From: JABCPE02 sp963530615
Lineage (GTDB): Bacteria > Bacteroidota > Bacteroidia > Flavobacteriales > Weeksellaceae
Direction of reading: 5' to 3'
NCBI GenBank assembly: GCA_963530615.1
Contig: CAUSDX010000003.1
Span: 62,001-126,000, forward strand
DNA length: 64,000 bases
Shown here in pieces: positions 34,549 to 43,354 of the stretch. The position numbers were made by a program, and so were the translations under genes. How positions within the stretch are numbered: the first letter of the stretch is position 1; each line of letters starts with the position of its first letter. The notes under the pieces are model-generated. The model did not search any database. It was not told the DNA's origin and was given only the letters and a program-made list of their open reading frames with translations.

Positions 34549-36273
34549 ATGATGAAGACACCATTATGTGGTATGCTAACACTTGCTGCCATTTATTTTA
34601 CCGCTCAAACGACAACACCACCCACAGGAAAAGTAGGTATCAACACAACTGAACCTACCGAAACTCTTGATGTAAAAGGAAAAGTTCGTATACAAGGGCT
34701 TTATTCAGAAAATGACCAGACAGGAACAAAATTATCAGAAACTGATGATAACAAGACTTTTACCGCAACTGATGTAGTTACCGCTAATGCTAATGGTGTA
34801 CTAGGAAAAAAATCTTTATCAAGCATAATTGCTGCACAGACACCGGACCTCCCTTGGAAACAAATAGGAACTACAAACAATGCCGTTCCAAATTATGGAC
34901 TTAAAATGTATAGTAAATATGCTGTTGGTATCGGAGATTATTCTGCAACAGGTTCAAGTATGGATTCTTCATTTGAAATTAAAGGTGGAGATACCAAGCA
35001 GTTAGGTTTAATAAATGGGAATACTATGTGGCATATTTCTACAGAGGATAAAGCACTTACATTTACAAAGAGAAAGCCTGAAAATGGAAGGATATTTTCT
35101 GTTACACAAGATGCAAAATTATATTTAGCTAATGGATTAACTTCTGAAGGAGGAGGTGGTGCTAAGATTACCCTTGATGGTAAAGATGGGAAAATAGGTA
35201 TTAATCAAAACTCTGCGAATTATAATCTTGATGTAAATGGAGATGCTAAAATCTCTGGATTAAAAACTACAAGCGACGATATTACCAATGGTAGCACTAC
35301 ATCAAAATACTTACCTACTAAAATGGTAGTAGCAGATGCCAATGGTGTATTAGGTAAGGTTGATATCCCAACTATTCCTACTATCCCAACAGAGCCATGG
35401 CAAGTAGTTGGAAACACCACACAAGCTACTTCTAATAGCCAAGATATCTACCAAAGCGGTAAAGTGGGAATAGGAAGTTTTGGCTCAGGGAAAAATCTGA
35501 CCCACAAGCTGGAGGTGGAAGGAAATACAGAACTAAGAGGAAAATTGTATATTACAGATAATGGTAACACCAGTAATAATGATAGTTACATATACTCTAT
35601 AATTCAACGAACTGAAGGGCAACAGTTGTTATTCGAAAGGAATATTTATGTTAAAATGCTTAATGCCGCACAAACAGGTGTAATGGCGTCGCTTACCAAT
35701 ACAGGAAAAATATACTTGGGAAAAAATCTTAAGAAAGAGGATAATGTTGCTAGTAGTACAAACAACAATTTTTACTCAAAAGATGCGAACATCCTTTTAG
35801 ATGGAGAAAATGGCACCGTTGGCATCGGTAAAAACTCTACAGAGTACTCTCTTGATGTAAATGGTTATACAAGAATTTCTCAATTGCCAACATCAGGAGG
35901 AGATGTAGAATATTACACAACTGAAAATAATTCAATAGTAAAAAAAATAAAAGATGAAAAATATGCACCTGCTAAAATGGTAGTAGTAGATGATAATGGA
36001 GTTTTAGGTAAGGCAGAGATCCCAACAGGTGGTGGTAGCGGAAATGGTGTAACAAACCATACGGGTTCCAACGATGCCGTGCAATGTAACGCCACTAATG
36101 CAGGAACTATCCACTACAAAGAAGGGGTTACAGTAAATGGAAACCAAACCTCTGTAATGGGCTTCTGTATGAAAACTGCTGACAGCAAATACAGATGGTT
36201 CTACATGTTTGGAGGAGCAGGTACTACTACTGGTAGTGCGGCTGATGCTCCTAATTTTGGAGATGGTTTATAA
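34549..36273 (+). CDS. Large exported GKVGINT/TLDVNG repeat protein, first of a four-gene array
   Basis: 574 residues. Signal peptide 1-19 (ending FTA-Q), then TGKVGINTTEPTETLDVKG. Three repeats of a larger module are visible: ANANGVLGK, MVVADANGVLGKVDIP and MVVVDDNGVLGKAEIP, with intervening LDVNGDAKISGL and LDVNGYTRISQL heads. The DNA-level similarity to the minus-strand gene at 29256 is strong around EPW. The last 75 residues carry two cysteines (CNATNAG and GFCMK), like the C-terminal caps of fibre-type proteins in Bacteroidota. Fibrous surface protein or adhesin is the best guess. Its TAA is followed by the next gene of the array. Confidence 0.78.
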   Translation: MMKTPLCGMLTLAAIYFTAQTTTPPTGKVGINTTEPTETLDVKGKVRIQGLYSENDQTGTKLSETDDNKTFTATDVVTANANGVLGKKSLSSIIAAQTPDLPWKQIGTTNNAVPNYGLKMYSKYAVGIGDYSATGSSMDSSFEIKGGDTKQLGLINGNTMWHISTEDKALTFTKRKPENGRIFSVTQDAKLYLANGLTSEGGGGAKITLDGKDGKIGINQNSANYNLDVNGDAKISGLKTTSDDITNGSTTSKYLPTKMVVADANGVLGKVDIPTIPTIPTEPWQVVGNTTQATSNSQDIYQSGKVGIGSFGSGKNLTHKLEVEGNTELRGKLYITDNGNTSNNDSYIYSIIQRTEGQQLLFERNIYVKMLNAAQTGVMASLTNTGKIYLGKNLKKEDNVASSTNNNFYSKDANILLDGENGTVGIGKNSTEYSLDVNGYTRISQLPTSGGDVEYYTTENNSIVKKIKDEKYAPAKMVVVDDNGVLGKAEIPTGGGSGNGVTNHTGSNDAVQCNATNAGTIHYKEGVTVNGNQTSVMGFCMKTADSKYRWFYMFGGAGTTTGSAADAPNFGDGL

Positions 36274-36299
36274 TGTTTAATATTATTAATATAAAAAAT

Positions 36300-37169
36300 A
36301 TGAAAGTATTAGCATATAAAATAAGTACTCTTTGTCTCTTGGCGGGTAGCATCGGCCTATCCGCACAGGGGAAAGTAGGCATCAACACCGAAAGCCCTGC
36401 CTATACCCTCGATGTAAATGGAACCGTGCGAGTGAATGATATCCCTAATAACACTCACAACCCCGTTATGCTAGGATGGGATAAAACTACTGGACAGGTA
36501 GTACAAATGCCTACTATAAAAAAACTATCAGTATTTGATAAACAAGAAATATATATACCCGTAACTCCTAGAAGAGGTCAAGATGGAGGTAATAGCTTTT
36601 TTACTTATCTTCACACTTACCAAAATCTTAATATAGATTCTAATGTATATTTTACTTCTCTATTATCCGCCACTCTGGTAGCGGGAAGAGGTGATGATGA
36701 ATCTCCTGTCGCTATGAAGATAGTATCCATTGCTGATAAAAATACTGACCCAGGGCTTGTAAGTGCTGATGAAACTTGGACTAACAGAATCACCAATGTA
36801 AGAGGTTTCCAATACAAAGGAAAAAGAGACAGAGTCGGGGCAGATGATGCTACCCATATTCTACAAGGAACAACCGCCAAAACGCTAACAGCTGAAAAAC
36901 AAGAAAACCGTATAAAAGTACCTTTCTTCTATGAAACACCTCTATTAGAACTAGCAGAAGTGAATGGACGCTGGTATTTCCGTGGAGAATATGACTTCTC
37001 TGCTCCACTAGTAAGCCCAAATACACAGCTTTACTGGAAACTAGAAGTTTTTCTCATTAAAAAAACTTGGATGAAACAGCTAAAAAGTAAAATTAAAATA
37101 ACCGTATCTGAAAATAACACTATTGAAAATATTTCTGCACAAAAAGGAAGCTATCCTATCGTAGATTAA
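36300..37169 (+). CDS. Exported GKVGINT-module protein, second of the array
   Basis: 289 residues from ATG 36300, where a clean signal peptide begins (ending LSA-Q); an earlier in-frame ATG at 36273 overlaps the previous stop. After the signal comes GKVGINTESPAYTLDVNGTV, then a linker (MLGWDKTTGQVVQMP) and a C-terminal beta-rich domain of about 200 residues unlike that of the first gene. Its end lies 13 bases before the third array gene, so they are probably co-transcribed. No function known. Confidence 0.73.
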   Translation: MKVLAYKISTLCLLAGSIGLSAQGKVGINTESPAYTLDVNGTVRVNDIPNNTHNPVMLGWDKTTGQVVQMPTIKKLSVFDKQEIYIPVTPRRGQDGGNSFFTYLHTYQNLNIDSNVYFTSLLSATLVAGRGDDESPVAMKIVSIADKNTDPGLVSADETWTNRITNVRGFQYKGKRDRVGADDATHILQGTTAKTLTAEKQENRIKVPFFYETPLLELAEVNGRWYFRGEYDFSAPLVSPNTQLYWKLEVFLIKKTWMKQLKSKIKITVSENNTIENISAQKGSYPIVD

Positions 37170-37182
37170 AAATTAAAATACA

Positions 37183-38112
37183 ATGAACACAAAATTATAC
37201 CTATCTACTGCCTTGCTACTATTAGCACAATGGAGCAATGCACAGAAAAAAGTGGGTATCGGTACCGAATCTCCCAAACAAACCCTCGATGTAGAAGGGA
37301 CTATGAGGATAAAGGAATTAGGACCTGCTAAAAAAAATGATATATTAGCTTGGGATGAAGCTACTCAGCAGGTGGTCATCACTCCTACCAGTAATGATAA
37401 ATATCCTTTCTACTATGTTAATATTTTTATTCCAGTAGCAATTCCTAATAGTTCTAATGTACCACAAGGGGTCAATGTTCAAAACCTCCCCATAAGAATT
37501 AACCCTAATAAGTATGACATTACCGTGGTATCCGCTAACTTAATCAATACAAGAGGAAAAGGAACAAGCATTAGCAGTTCTAAAGAATATTACCATTCTA
37601 ATTCTAAATCTGATTACTCTGTAAACTTCCCTATCGTTGGTGGTAATATAAATAACAACCAAGTAAGCCTTTTCCCCATTATTGCAAGAAATAACCCCAA
37701 TGACTTAAACATATACACTGGAATTAGCGGTAGAGTATTGGTAGATACCGATAAGGATAATGCTACCGATGAAAGTAAATTACTACTACCAGATGGTACC
37801 TATCTACTCAATATGCCTAATCCTAGTATTAAACTAGAAGGTGCTAAAAATATAAAATCTACCCCTGGTCATTTTGAGGACACGGAATGGGGACCAAGGT
37901 TTGTCCCAGGCAAAGAAATTTGGGATGGCACCTATAAAAATTATTATAATTTATCTATTACCTTTCCTAATGTAACGGAAAGATTTGGACGAGGTTTTAT
38001 GCCTTGGGTAGAGGGAGCTACTGGCTATACAGGACAGCAAGAGGATAGAAATAGCAGATATGCTTGGGTGGTTACTATATTCGTAATGGATAAAAAATGG
38101 ATAAAAGACTAA
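37183..38112 (+). CDS. Exported GKVGINT-module protein, third of the array
   Basis: 309 residues. Signal peptide 1-20 (ending SNA-Q), then KKVGIGTESPKQTLDVEGTM, a linker with LAWDEATQQVVI like that of the second gene, and a divergent C-terminal domain rich in Asn, Tyr and Pro ending WVVTIFVMDKKWIKD. The end is similar in style to the second and fourth genes (TW or KW near a hydrophobic strand), so the C-terminal domains may share a fold. No sorting domain recognised. Confidence 0.72.
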   Translation: MNTKLYLSTALLLLAQWSNAQKKVGIGTESPKQTLDVEGTMRIKELGPAKKNDILAWDEATQQVVITPTSNDKYPFYYVNIFIPVAIPNSSNVPQGVNVQNLPIRINPNKYDITVVSANLINTRGKGTSISSSKEYYHSNSKSDYSVNFPIVGGNINNNQVSLFPIIARNNPNDLNIYTGISGRVLVDTDKDNATDESKLLLPDGTYLLNMPNPSIKLEGAKNIKSTPGHFEDTEWGPRFVPGKEIWDGTYKNYYNLSITFPNVTERFGRGFMPWVEGATGYTGQQEDRNSRYAWVVTIFVMDKKWIKD

Positions 38113-38123
38113 TCTGAACAAAA

Positions 38124-38999
38124 ATGAAAATAAAATATATAATCCCTATACTATTGTGGGCCACTGGGCTTAATGCTCAAAAAAAAGTAGGTATCAATAC
38201 CGAAAACCCACAGCAAACACTAGATGTCAATGGAACTTTAAGAATCAAAGAACCCAAAGACCTTACCCAACAAACTAATGATACAAATATAATCCCTATA
38301 GGTAGAGACCCTGAAACAAAGCAAATCATCTCTCTCGTAGATGAGCATTACTCCCCATTCAAGGTAGTGAGTTATTCTTTTGAAGTAGAGAAAAATATAC
38401 AAAATCAAACGGCTCAAAATATCACTAAAAATGAAGACTGGGTTAATGACATAGACCTAAAAGTATCAACAGATAAATATACAATGATACTTACCCAAGT
38501 ATCTTTCGTGAATGCAACCACAGACTCCCCCGTATTGGTACCTATTATAGGATATTCTTCAATCGGTGGACTACATAAACAACAAAAATTTAATACTCTA
38601 TATAATGCTCAGCAAGGAGATAGAGGATTTATAGATGATGCTGCTGGAGAAAAATATTATGGCTATATGCTTGCAGGACAGCCACAAGTGTTACTGTATC
38701 CTAACCCTAACACTAAAACTTGGAAATTCTATGCAGATTATCCCAATATATCTCCAGTGAGTTTATTATTTGAGGATGTTCATAAAGACCCTTCTACACG
38801 AGTAAAAAGATACGACCACAAACCTACCAGTGGAGAGCTAGACCAGTTTCCTATCAGATATTTTGATAACTATAAATGGAAAATTACAGCTCTTATCATA
38901 GATAATAACCTTATCAAAAGTTTTGATATTAATGCTATCAATAATCAATCAAGTTTCGGTGTAGATACAGACCAGCCTCGGACAGAATTGACAGACTAA
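38124..38999 (+). CDS. Exported GKVGINT-module protein, fourth of the array
   Basis: 291 residues. Signal peptide 1-18 (LNA-Q), then KKVGINTENPQQTLDVNGTL, a linker (IPIGRDPETKQIIS) and a C-terminal domain ending YKWKITALIIDNNLIKS plus a polar tail. It starts 11 bases after the third gene and closes the array; a strong terminator follows. The four genes keep the head module but vary the rest, as expected for ligand-facing domains under diversifying selection. Confidence 0.72.
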   Translation: MKIKYIIPILLWATGLNAQKKVGINTENPQQTLDVNGTLRIKEPKDLTQQTNDTNIIPIGRDPETKQIISLVDEHYSPFKVVSYSFEVEKNIQNQTAQNITKNEDWVNDIDLKVSTDKYTMILTQVSFVNATTDSPVLVPIIGYSSIGGLHKQQKFNTLYNAQQGDRGFIDDAAGEKYYGYMLAGQPQVLLYPNPNTKTWKFYADYPNISPVSLLFEDVHKDPSTRVKRYDHKPTSGELDQFPIRYFDNYKWKITALIIDNNLIKSFDINAINNQSSFGVDTDQPRTELTD

Positions 39000-39007
39000 T
39001 ATTATCA

Positions 39008-39044
39008 TAAAAAAACAATCACTAAAAGGTGATTGTTTTTTTAT
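39008..39044. terminator. Terminator closing the surface-protein array
   Basis: AAAAAACAATCAC/GTGATTGTTTTTT, a 13-bp stem with a six-base loop, flanked by A and T tracts so that it also serves the convergent gene. Confidence 0.87.
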
Positions 39045-39055
39045 GTATTAACAAT

Positions 39056-40315
39056 TTATTTCTTCAAAATAGGATTTAATACTTCTAAATTTCCATCTAT
39101 ATTCTTTGGACTCTCAACCCCTAAAATATGAGTAATAAACGGGTAAATATGTACATTTTCAAAAGACGGTATTTGATAGTTTTCTTTTATATTTTTGCCC
39201 ATCGCATAAAAAATAGCCATCATCTCTGGCGTAGCATAGGGGTCATACCCATGCGTTCCCCAAACTCCTACTCTACTTACTAATTTATCATGTTTATTTT
39301 TTACCATATAATAAGGAGCCTCTGCAATCAATAATAAATCTCCAATATTCGCATGATTTCTATAATGCCACCTCTCGGGAGTTTCTTCTTTTTTATAAAC
39401 TTTCAAAAATTCTTTATCAGAAAAATATTGCTTTAACTCTTGATAAACTTCTTCTTTGTCTTTTTTATTCTTAAGATAAATTTGGCAATGCATTCCATTA
39501 TTGATAAAATCTGCTTTGGCACTCAGTTTTTTTTCTATCTCTTCTATGAAAACTAATTTATCCTCATCACTGGTCATATCTATCATTCCGTGGTCAGAAG
39601 TGATAATCGTTGTCATTGGTAGATTTAGTTTTTCCACCTCTTCTAATATTTGCCCTAAAAGTTCATCTGCTTTTTTTAATTTCTGTTTTAACTCTTCAGA
39701 GCTTGTCCCTGTCCGATGCCCTACCTCATCCACAAATTCAAAATAAAGTGTAACAAACTGCGGTCTTTTCTCTTCTGGTAAACGGAACCACTCCATTACT
39801 TGGTTGATTCTATCTTCATACGGGACTTTATCATTATACTGTTTATAGTAAGTAGGATATTCTCCTAAAATAGGAGCTTCTGAACCTACCCAAAAATAAG
39901 AAGCAGTTTTGATACCATGCTGCTGAAGCCACTGCCAAAGTGGTATTCCTCCATAAAATTTAGCCTCTTGCACAGCTGTTCTATCTGGAATAGCATAAAC
40001 CTTTTGCAACTCTGGAGAATAAAATTTATTATCCACAATGCCATGATTCCCTGGATACATTCCTGTAATGATGCTATAATGATTAGGAAATGTTTTACTC
40101 GGAAAACTAGAAAGGCTTCCTTTGGCATAAGATGATTTTTTCTGAAGTTTTTTAAAGTTAGGCAAATGAAATCTATCGGGATAATCATACCTAAAACCAT
40201 CAAAAGAAACTAATAAAACATAATTTTTTTCTAATTTCTGGTTTTGAGCTACCGCAGTTGTTTTACAAGATGATAAAACAAAAAAGCTCATCATTACGAA
40301 TAAAAGTCTTTTCAT
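39056..40315 (-). CDS. Ectonucleotide pyrophosphatase/phosphodiesterase-like lipoprotein
   Basis: 419 residues. The signal ends in a lipobox-like LSSC (Cys17), so it is a membrane-anchored lipoprotein in the periplasm or at the surface. Alkaline-phosphatase-fold NPP signs: first metal Asp in SFDGFRYDY, nucleophile Thr in SKTFPNHYS, GMYPGNHGIVDN, EVGHRTG, TSDHGMID and a late His in GTHGYDP. Expected to hydrolyse nucleotide or other phosphodiester bonds with two zinc ions. It is convergent with the array upstream and stands alone. Confidence 0.9.
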   Translation of the reverse strand: MKRLLFVMMSFFVLSSCKTTAVAQNQKLEKNYVLLVSFDGFRYDYPDRFHLPNFKKLQKKSSYAKGSLSSFPSKTFPNHYSIITGMYPGNHGIVDNKFYSPELQKVYAIPDRTAVQEAKFYGGIPLWQWLQQHGIKTASYFWVGSEAPILGEYPTYYKQYNDKVPYEDRINQVMEWFRLPEEKRPQFVTLYFEFVDEVGHRTGTSSEELKQKLKKADELLGQILEEVEKLNLPMTTIITSDHGMIDMTSDEDKLVFIEEIEKKLSAKADFINNGMHCQIYLKNKKDKEEVYQELKQYFSDKEFLKVYKKEETPERWHYRNHANIGDLLLIAEAPYYMVKNKHDKLVSRVGVWGTHGYDPYATPEMMAIFYAMGKNIKENYQIPSFENVHIYPFITHILGVESPKNIDGNLEVLNPILKK

Positions 40316-40394
40316 TTTTCTATTTTTAAGAACTACAAAAATAATTTTTTTATTTATCTTTGTCTGAATTTAATCCAACAAAATTTCAGCTAAA

Positions 40395-43316
40395 ATGAAA
40401 AAAATATTAACGACATTGGCAGTAGCATTAATGATTAACAGCATGAACGCACAAAAGTACGAACCCCTCATCCATACAGATAAAAATGGATTTTCTTATG
40501 CCTCTGTTTCTAATGACCAAAACGGAGTAAGAATCTACACCCTAAAAAATGGACTAAAAGTATATCTAGCTAAAAATACTGATGCCCCAAGAATACAAAC
40601 TTATATCGCAGTAAGAACAGGGAGTAACAATGACCCTAAGGACAATACTGGTTTGGCTCATTATTTGGAGCATATGATGTTCAAAGGAACTTCTAAAATC
40701 GGAAGCCAAAACTGGGAAAAAGAAAAAGTTCTTATACAAGAAATTTCTGACCTTTATGAGCAACACAAAGCAGAAAAAGACCCTGAAAAGAAAAAACTGA
40801 TTTATAAAAAAATAGATGAAGTTTCTCAAGAAGCTTCTAAATATGCAATTGCTAACGAGTATGATAAAGCCATCTCTTCACTCGGTGCTACAGGAACTAA
40901 TGCTCATACTTGGTTTGATGAAACTGTATATAAAAACAATATCCCAAGCAATGAATTAGAAAAATGGTTCAAAGTAGAACAAGAACGCTTCTCTGAATTG
41001 GTTTTAAGATTATTCCATACAGAATTGGAAGCCGTTTATGAAGAATTTAACAGAGGGCAAGACAATGATTGGCGTTTGGTAAGCTATGAACTTATGGACG
41101 CTCTATTCCCTACTCACCCTAACGGACAGCAAACCACCATCGGAGAATCTGAGCATTTAAAAAATCCTTCTATGGTTGCCATTCATAAATATTTTGATAA
41201 ATATTATGTGCCTAATAATTATGCTCTCATTTTAGTAGGAGATTTAGATTTTGATAAAACCATCTTATTAGCGGAAAAATATTTTGGTAAATTTCAACCA
41301 AAAGAACTTCAAAAACCACAGTATCCAACCGAAAAACCATTGGATAAAATCATTAAAAGAGTAGTTAAAAGCCCTACAGCTCCCCGAGTGCAAATGGCAT
41401 GGAGAACTGATAGTTATGGAACAAAAGAGGCTATTTTAGCTGATTTGGTAAAACAAATTTTATCAAATAGTGGAGATGCTGGATTGATAGATTTAAATAT
41501 CAACCAAAAGCAAAAACTACTCTCCGCATACGCTTACACTCTTCCTATGAAATACTATGGATATTTTGCTGTAAACGCTACTCCAAAGGAAAACCAAACT
41601 CTCGATGAAGCCAAAGAAATGCTTTTGGAGCAATTGGATTTAATCAAAAGGGGACAATTTCCAGATTGGATGCTTTCTGCTATCATCAACGATATGAAAA
41701 TGAAGAAAGAGGCAGAATTAGAAACCGCTGATGGTCTTGCTACCCATCTATATGAAGCTTACATCAAAGAAAAATCATGGGAGCAAGAATTAGAATATAT
41801 CCAAGAATATGAAAAAATATCCAAAGAAGATATAGTAAAATTTGCCAATGATTTCTTTAAAGACAATTATGTAATTGTTTATAAAGAAAAAGGCATCAAT
41901 GATAAATTGGTAAGAGTAGAAAATCCTGGTATTACACCGATACAACTAAATAGAGATTCTCAATCTCCATTCTTGTCAAATCTTCTAAATGAAAAAGTAG
42001 AAGAAATAAAACCAAAATTTGTAGACTTCAAAAAAGAAATCAAGACAGATAAAATAGAAGGTAAAAAATTAAGTTTTGTAGAAAATAAAAGTAATAATAT
42101 CGCTTCTGTTGATTACATCTTTGATTTTGGAACCGATAATGATAAAGAATGGGCTATAGCATTTAGCTTGTTTGAATTTTTAGGTACAGATAAATATTCA
42201 GCGGAACAGCTAAAACAAGAATTTTATAAACTTGGGGTTTCTTATAATACTAATATTGGAACTGATAGAATCAGTATTTCTCTTTCTGGTTTAGAAGAAA
42301 ATTTACATAAGGGGGCTGCTCTGTTCCATCATTATTTGATGAATGTAAAATCTGATGAACAAGTTTATAAAAATGTAGTAGAAACTATTTTAGAATCTCG
42401 AGAAATTGCTAAAAAAGATAAAAATAAAATTACGGCAGCATTAATGAACTATGCCAAATATGGTAAGGAATCAAGATTCAGAGATATTGTTAGTAAAGAG
42501 CGTTTAACTTCTACTAAATCAGAAGATTTTATCGGAAAAGTAAAAAATATTATTCATTATCCTTTTGATATTTTCTTTTATGGTAAAGATTTGAAAAGTT
42601 TCAAAAAGAATTTTGCTCCACTAATAAAAATTGCTAAAACTACTCAAAGCATTCCTGCTCCGAAAATGTATCCTGAACCAAATACCACAGGAAAGGTATA
42701 TTTTGCCAATTATGATATGGTGCAAATGGAGATGAGCCAAGTCGGTCGCGGGGAGATGAATAATCTTAGTGATTTTGGAAAAATCAATGTATTTAATGAA
42801 TATTTTGGAAGAGGCCTATCCTCTATCGTATTCCAAGAAATCCGTGAAGCTCGTTCATTAGCTTACTCAGCTAGTGTTAATTATGTTCATCCTCGTGATT
42901 TGAAAAAGCATAATTATGTGAATACCTATATCGGTACACAAGCTAATAAACTTGGACAAGCTGTAGAAGCAATGTCTGATTTAATGAAAAATCTTCCACA
43001 GCAACAAGCTCAATTTAGCAATGCAAGAAACTCTACTTTGAAACAAATTTCCTCTCAAAGAGTTACTAAACGAAATATTTATTACACTTATTTGGCAATG
43101 CAAAAATTAGGTGTGAATTACGACATTAGAAAAGATCTTTATAATGAAGTTCAGAATTTAGATTTAAATCAATTAACCAATTTCTATAATCAAAAAGTAA
43201 AACCTGTTACTTATAATACAGCTATTATCGGTAAAAAAGAAAATCTAGATATGAATGCTATTTCTAAATTAGGCGAATTCACAGAAGTAAGCCTTGAAGA
43301 AATTTTCGGATATTAA
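40395..43316 (+). CDS. M16 family zinc metallopeptidase (two-domain)
   Basis: 973 residues. Signal peptide 1-19 (MNA-Q), so periplasmic or exported. The inverted zinc motif H89-Y-L-E92-H93 (GLAHYLEHMMFKG) is intact in the first half, with the third ligand in ELEAVYEEFNRG. The second half is a catalytically inactive M16 copy that closes the chamber, as in pitrilysin/PqqL-type enzymes; it has a R-Y-like segment (ARSLAYSASVNY). An insertion of about 45 charged residues lies between HYLEH and the rest. Likely degrades peptides in the envelope. A shared terminator follows. Confidence 0.92.
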   Translation: MKKILTTLAVALMINSMNAQKYEPLIHTDKNGFSYASVSNDQNGVRIYTLKNGLKVYLAKNTDAPRIQTYIAVRTGSNNDPKDNTGLAHYLEHMMFKGTSKIGSQNWEKEKVLIQEISDLYEQHKAEKDPEKKKLIYKKIDEVSQEASKYAIANEYDKAISSLGATGTNAHTWFDETVYKNNIPSNELEKWFKVEQERFSELVLRLFHTELEAVYEEFNRGQDNDWRLVSYELMDALFPTHPNGQQTTIGESEHLKNPSMVAIHKYFDKYYVPNNYALILVGDLDFDKTILLAEKYFGKFQPKELQKPQYPTEKPLDKIIKRVVKSPTAPRVQMAWRTDSYGTKEAILADLVKQILSNSGDAGLIDLNINQKQKLLSAYAYTLPMKYYGYFAVNATPKENQTLDEAKEMLLEQLDLIKRGQFPDWMLSAIINDMKMKKEAELETADGLATHLYEAYIKEKSWEQELEYIQEYEKISKEDIVKFANDFFKDNYVIVYKEKGINDKLVRVENPGITPIQLNRDSQSPFLSNLLNEKVEEIKPKFVDFKKEIKTDKIEGKKLSFVENKSNNIASVDYIFDFGTDNDKEWAIAFSLFEFLGTDKYSAEQLKQEFYKLGVSYNTNIGTDRISISLSGLEENLHKGAALFHHYLMNVKSDEQVYKNVVETILESREIAKKDKNKITAALMNYAKYGKESRFRDIVSKERLTSTKSEDFIGKVKNIIHYPFDIFFYGKDLKSFKKNFAPLIKIAKTTQSIPAPKMYPEPNTTGKVYFANYDMVQMEMSQVGRGEMNNLSDFGKINVFNEYFGRGLSSIVFQEIREARSLAYSASVNYVHPRDLKKHNYVNTYIGTQANKLGQAVEAMSDLMKNLPQQQAQFSNARNSTLKQISSQRVTKRNIYYTYLAMQKLGVNYDIRKDLYNEVQNLDLNQLTNFYNQKVKPVTYNTAIIGKKENLDMNAISKLGEFTEVSLEEIFGY

Positions 43317-43320
43317 ACAT

Positions 43321-43353
43321 AAAAAAGACTCCTTAAAATAAGGAGTCTTTTTT
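43321..43353. terminator. Bidirectional terminator between the M16 peptidase and FUSC genes
   Basis: AAAAAAGACTCCTT and AAGGAGTCTTTTTT form a 14-bp stem with a five-base loop, between two convergent genes. Confidence 0.9.
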
Positions 43354-43354
43354 A

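Noticed and set aside
36273..36302. Start of the second array gene at 36273
   Set aside because: It overlaps the preceding stop and places nine extra residues before a complete signal peptide at 36300.
34549..38999. Prophage tail-fibre region
   Set aside because: The proteins have signal peptides and no capsid, terminase, tail or integrase gene is nearby.
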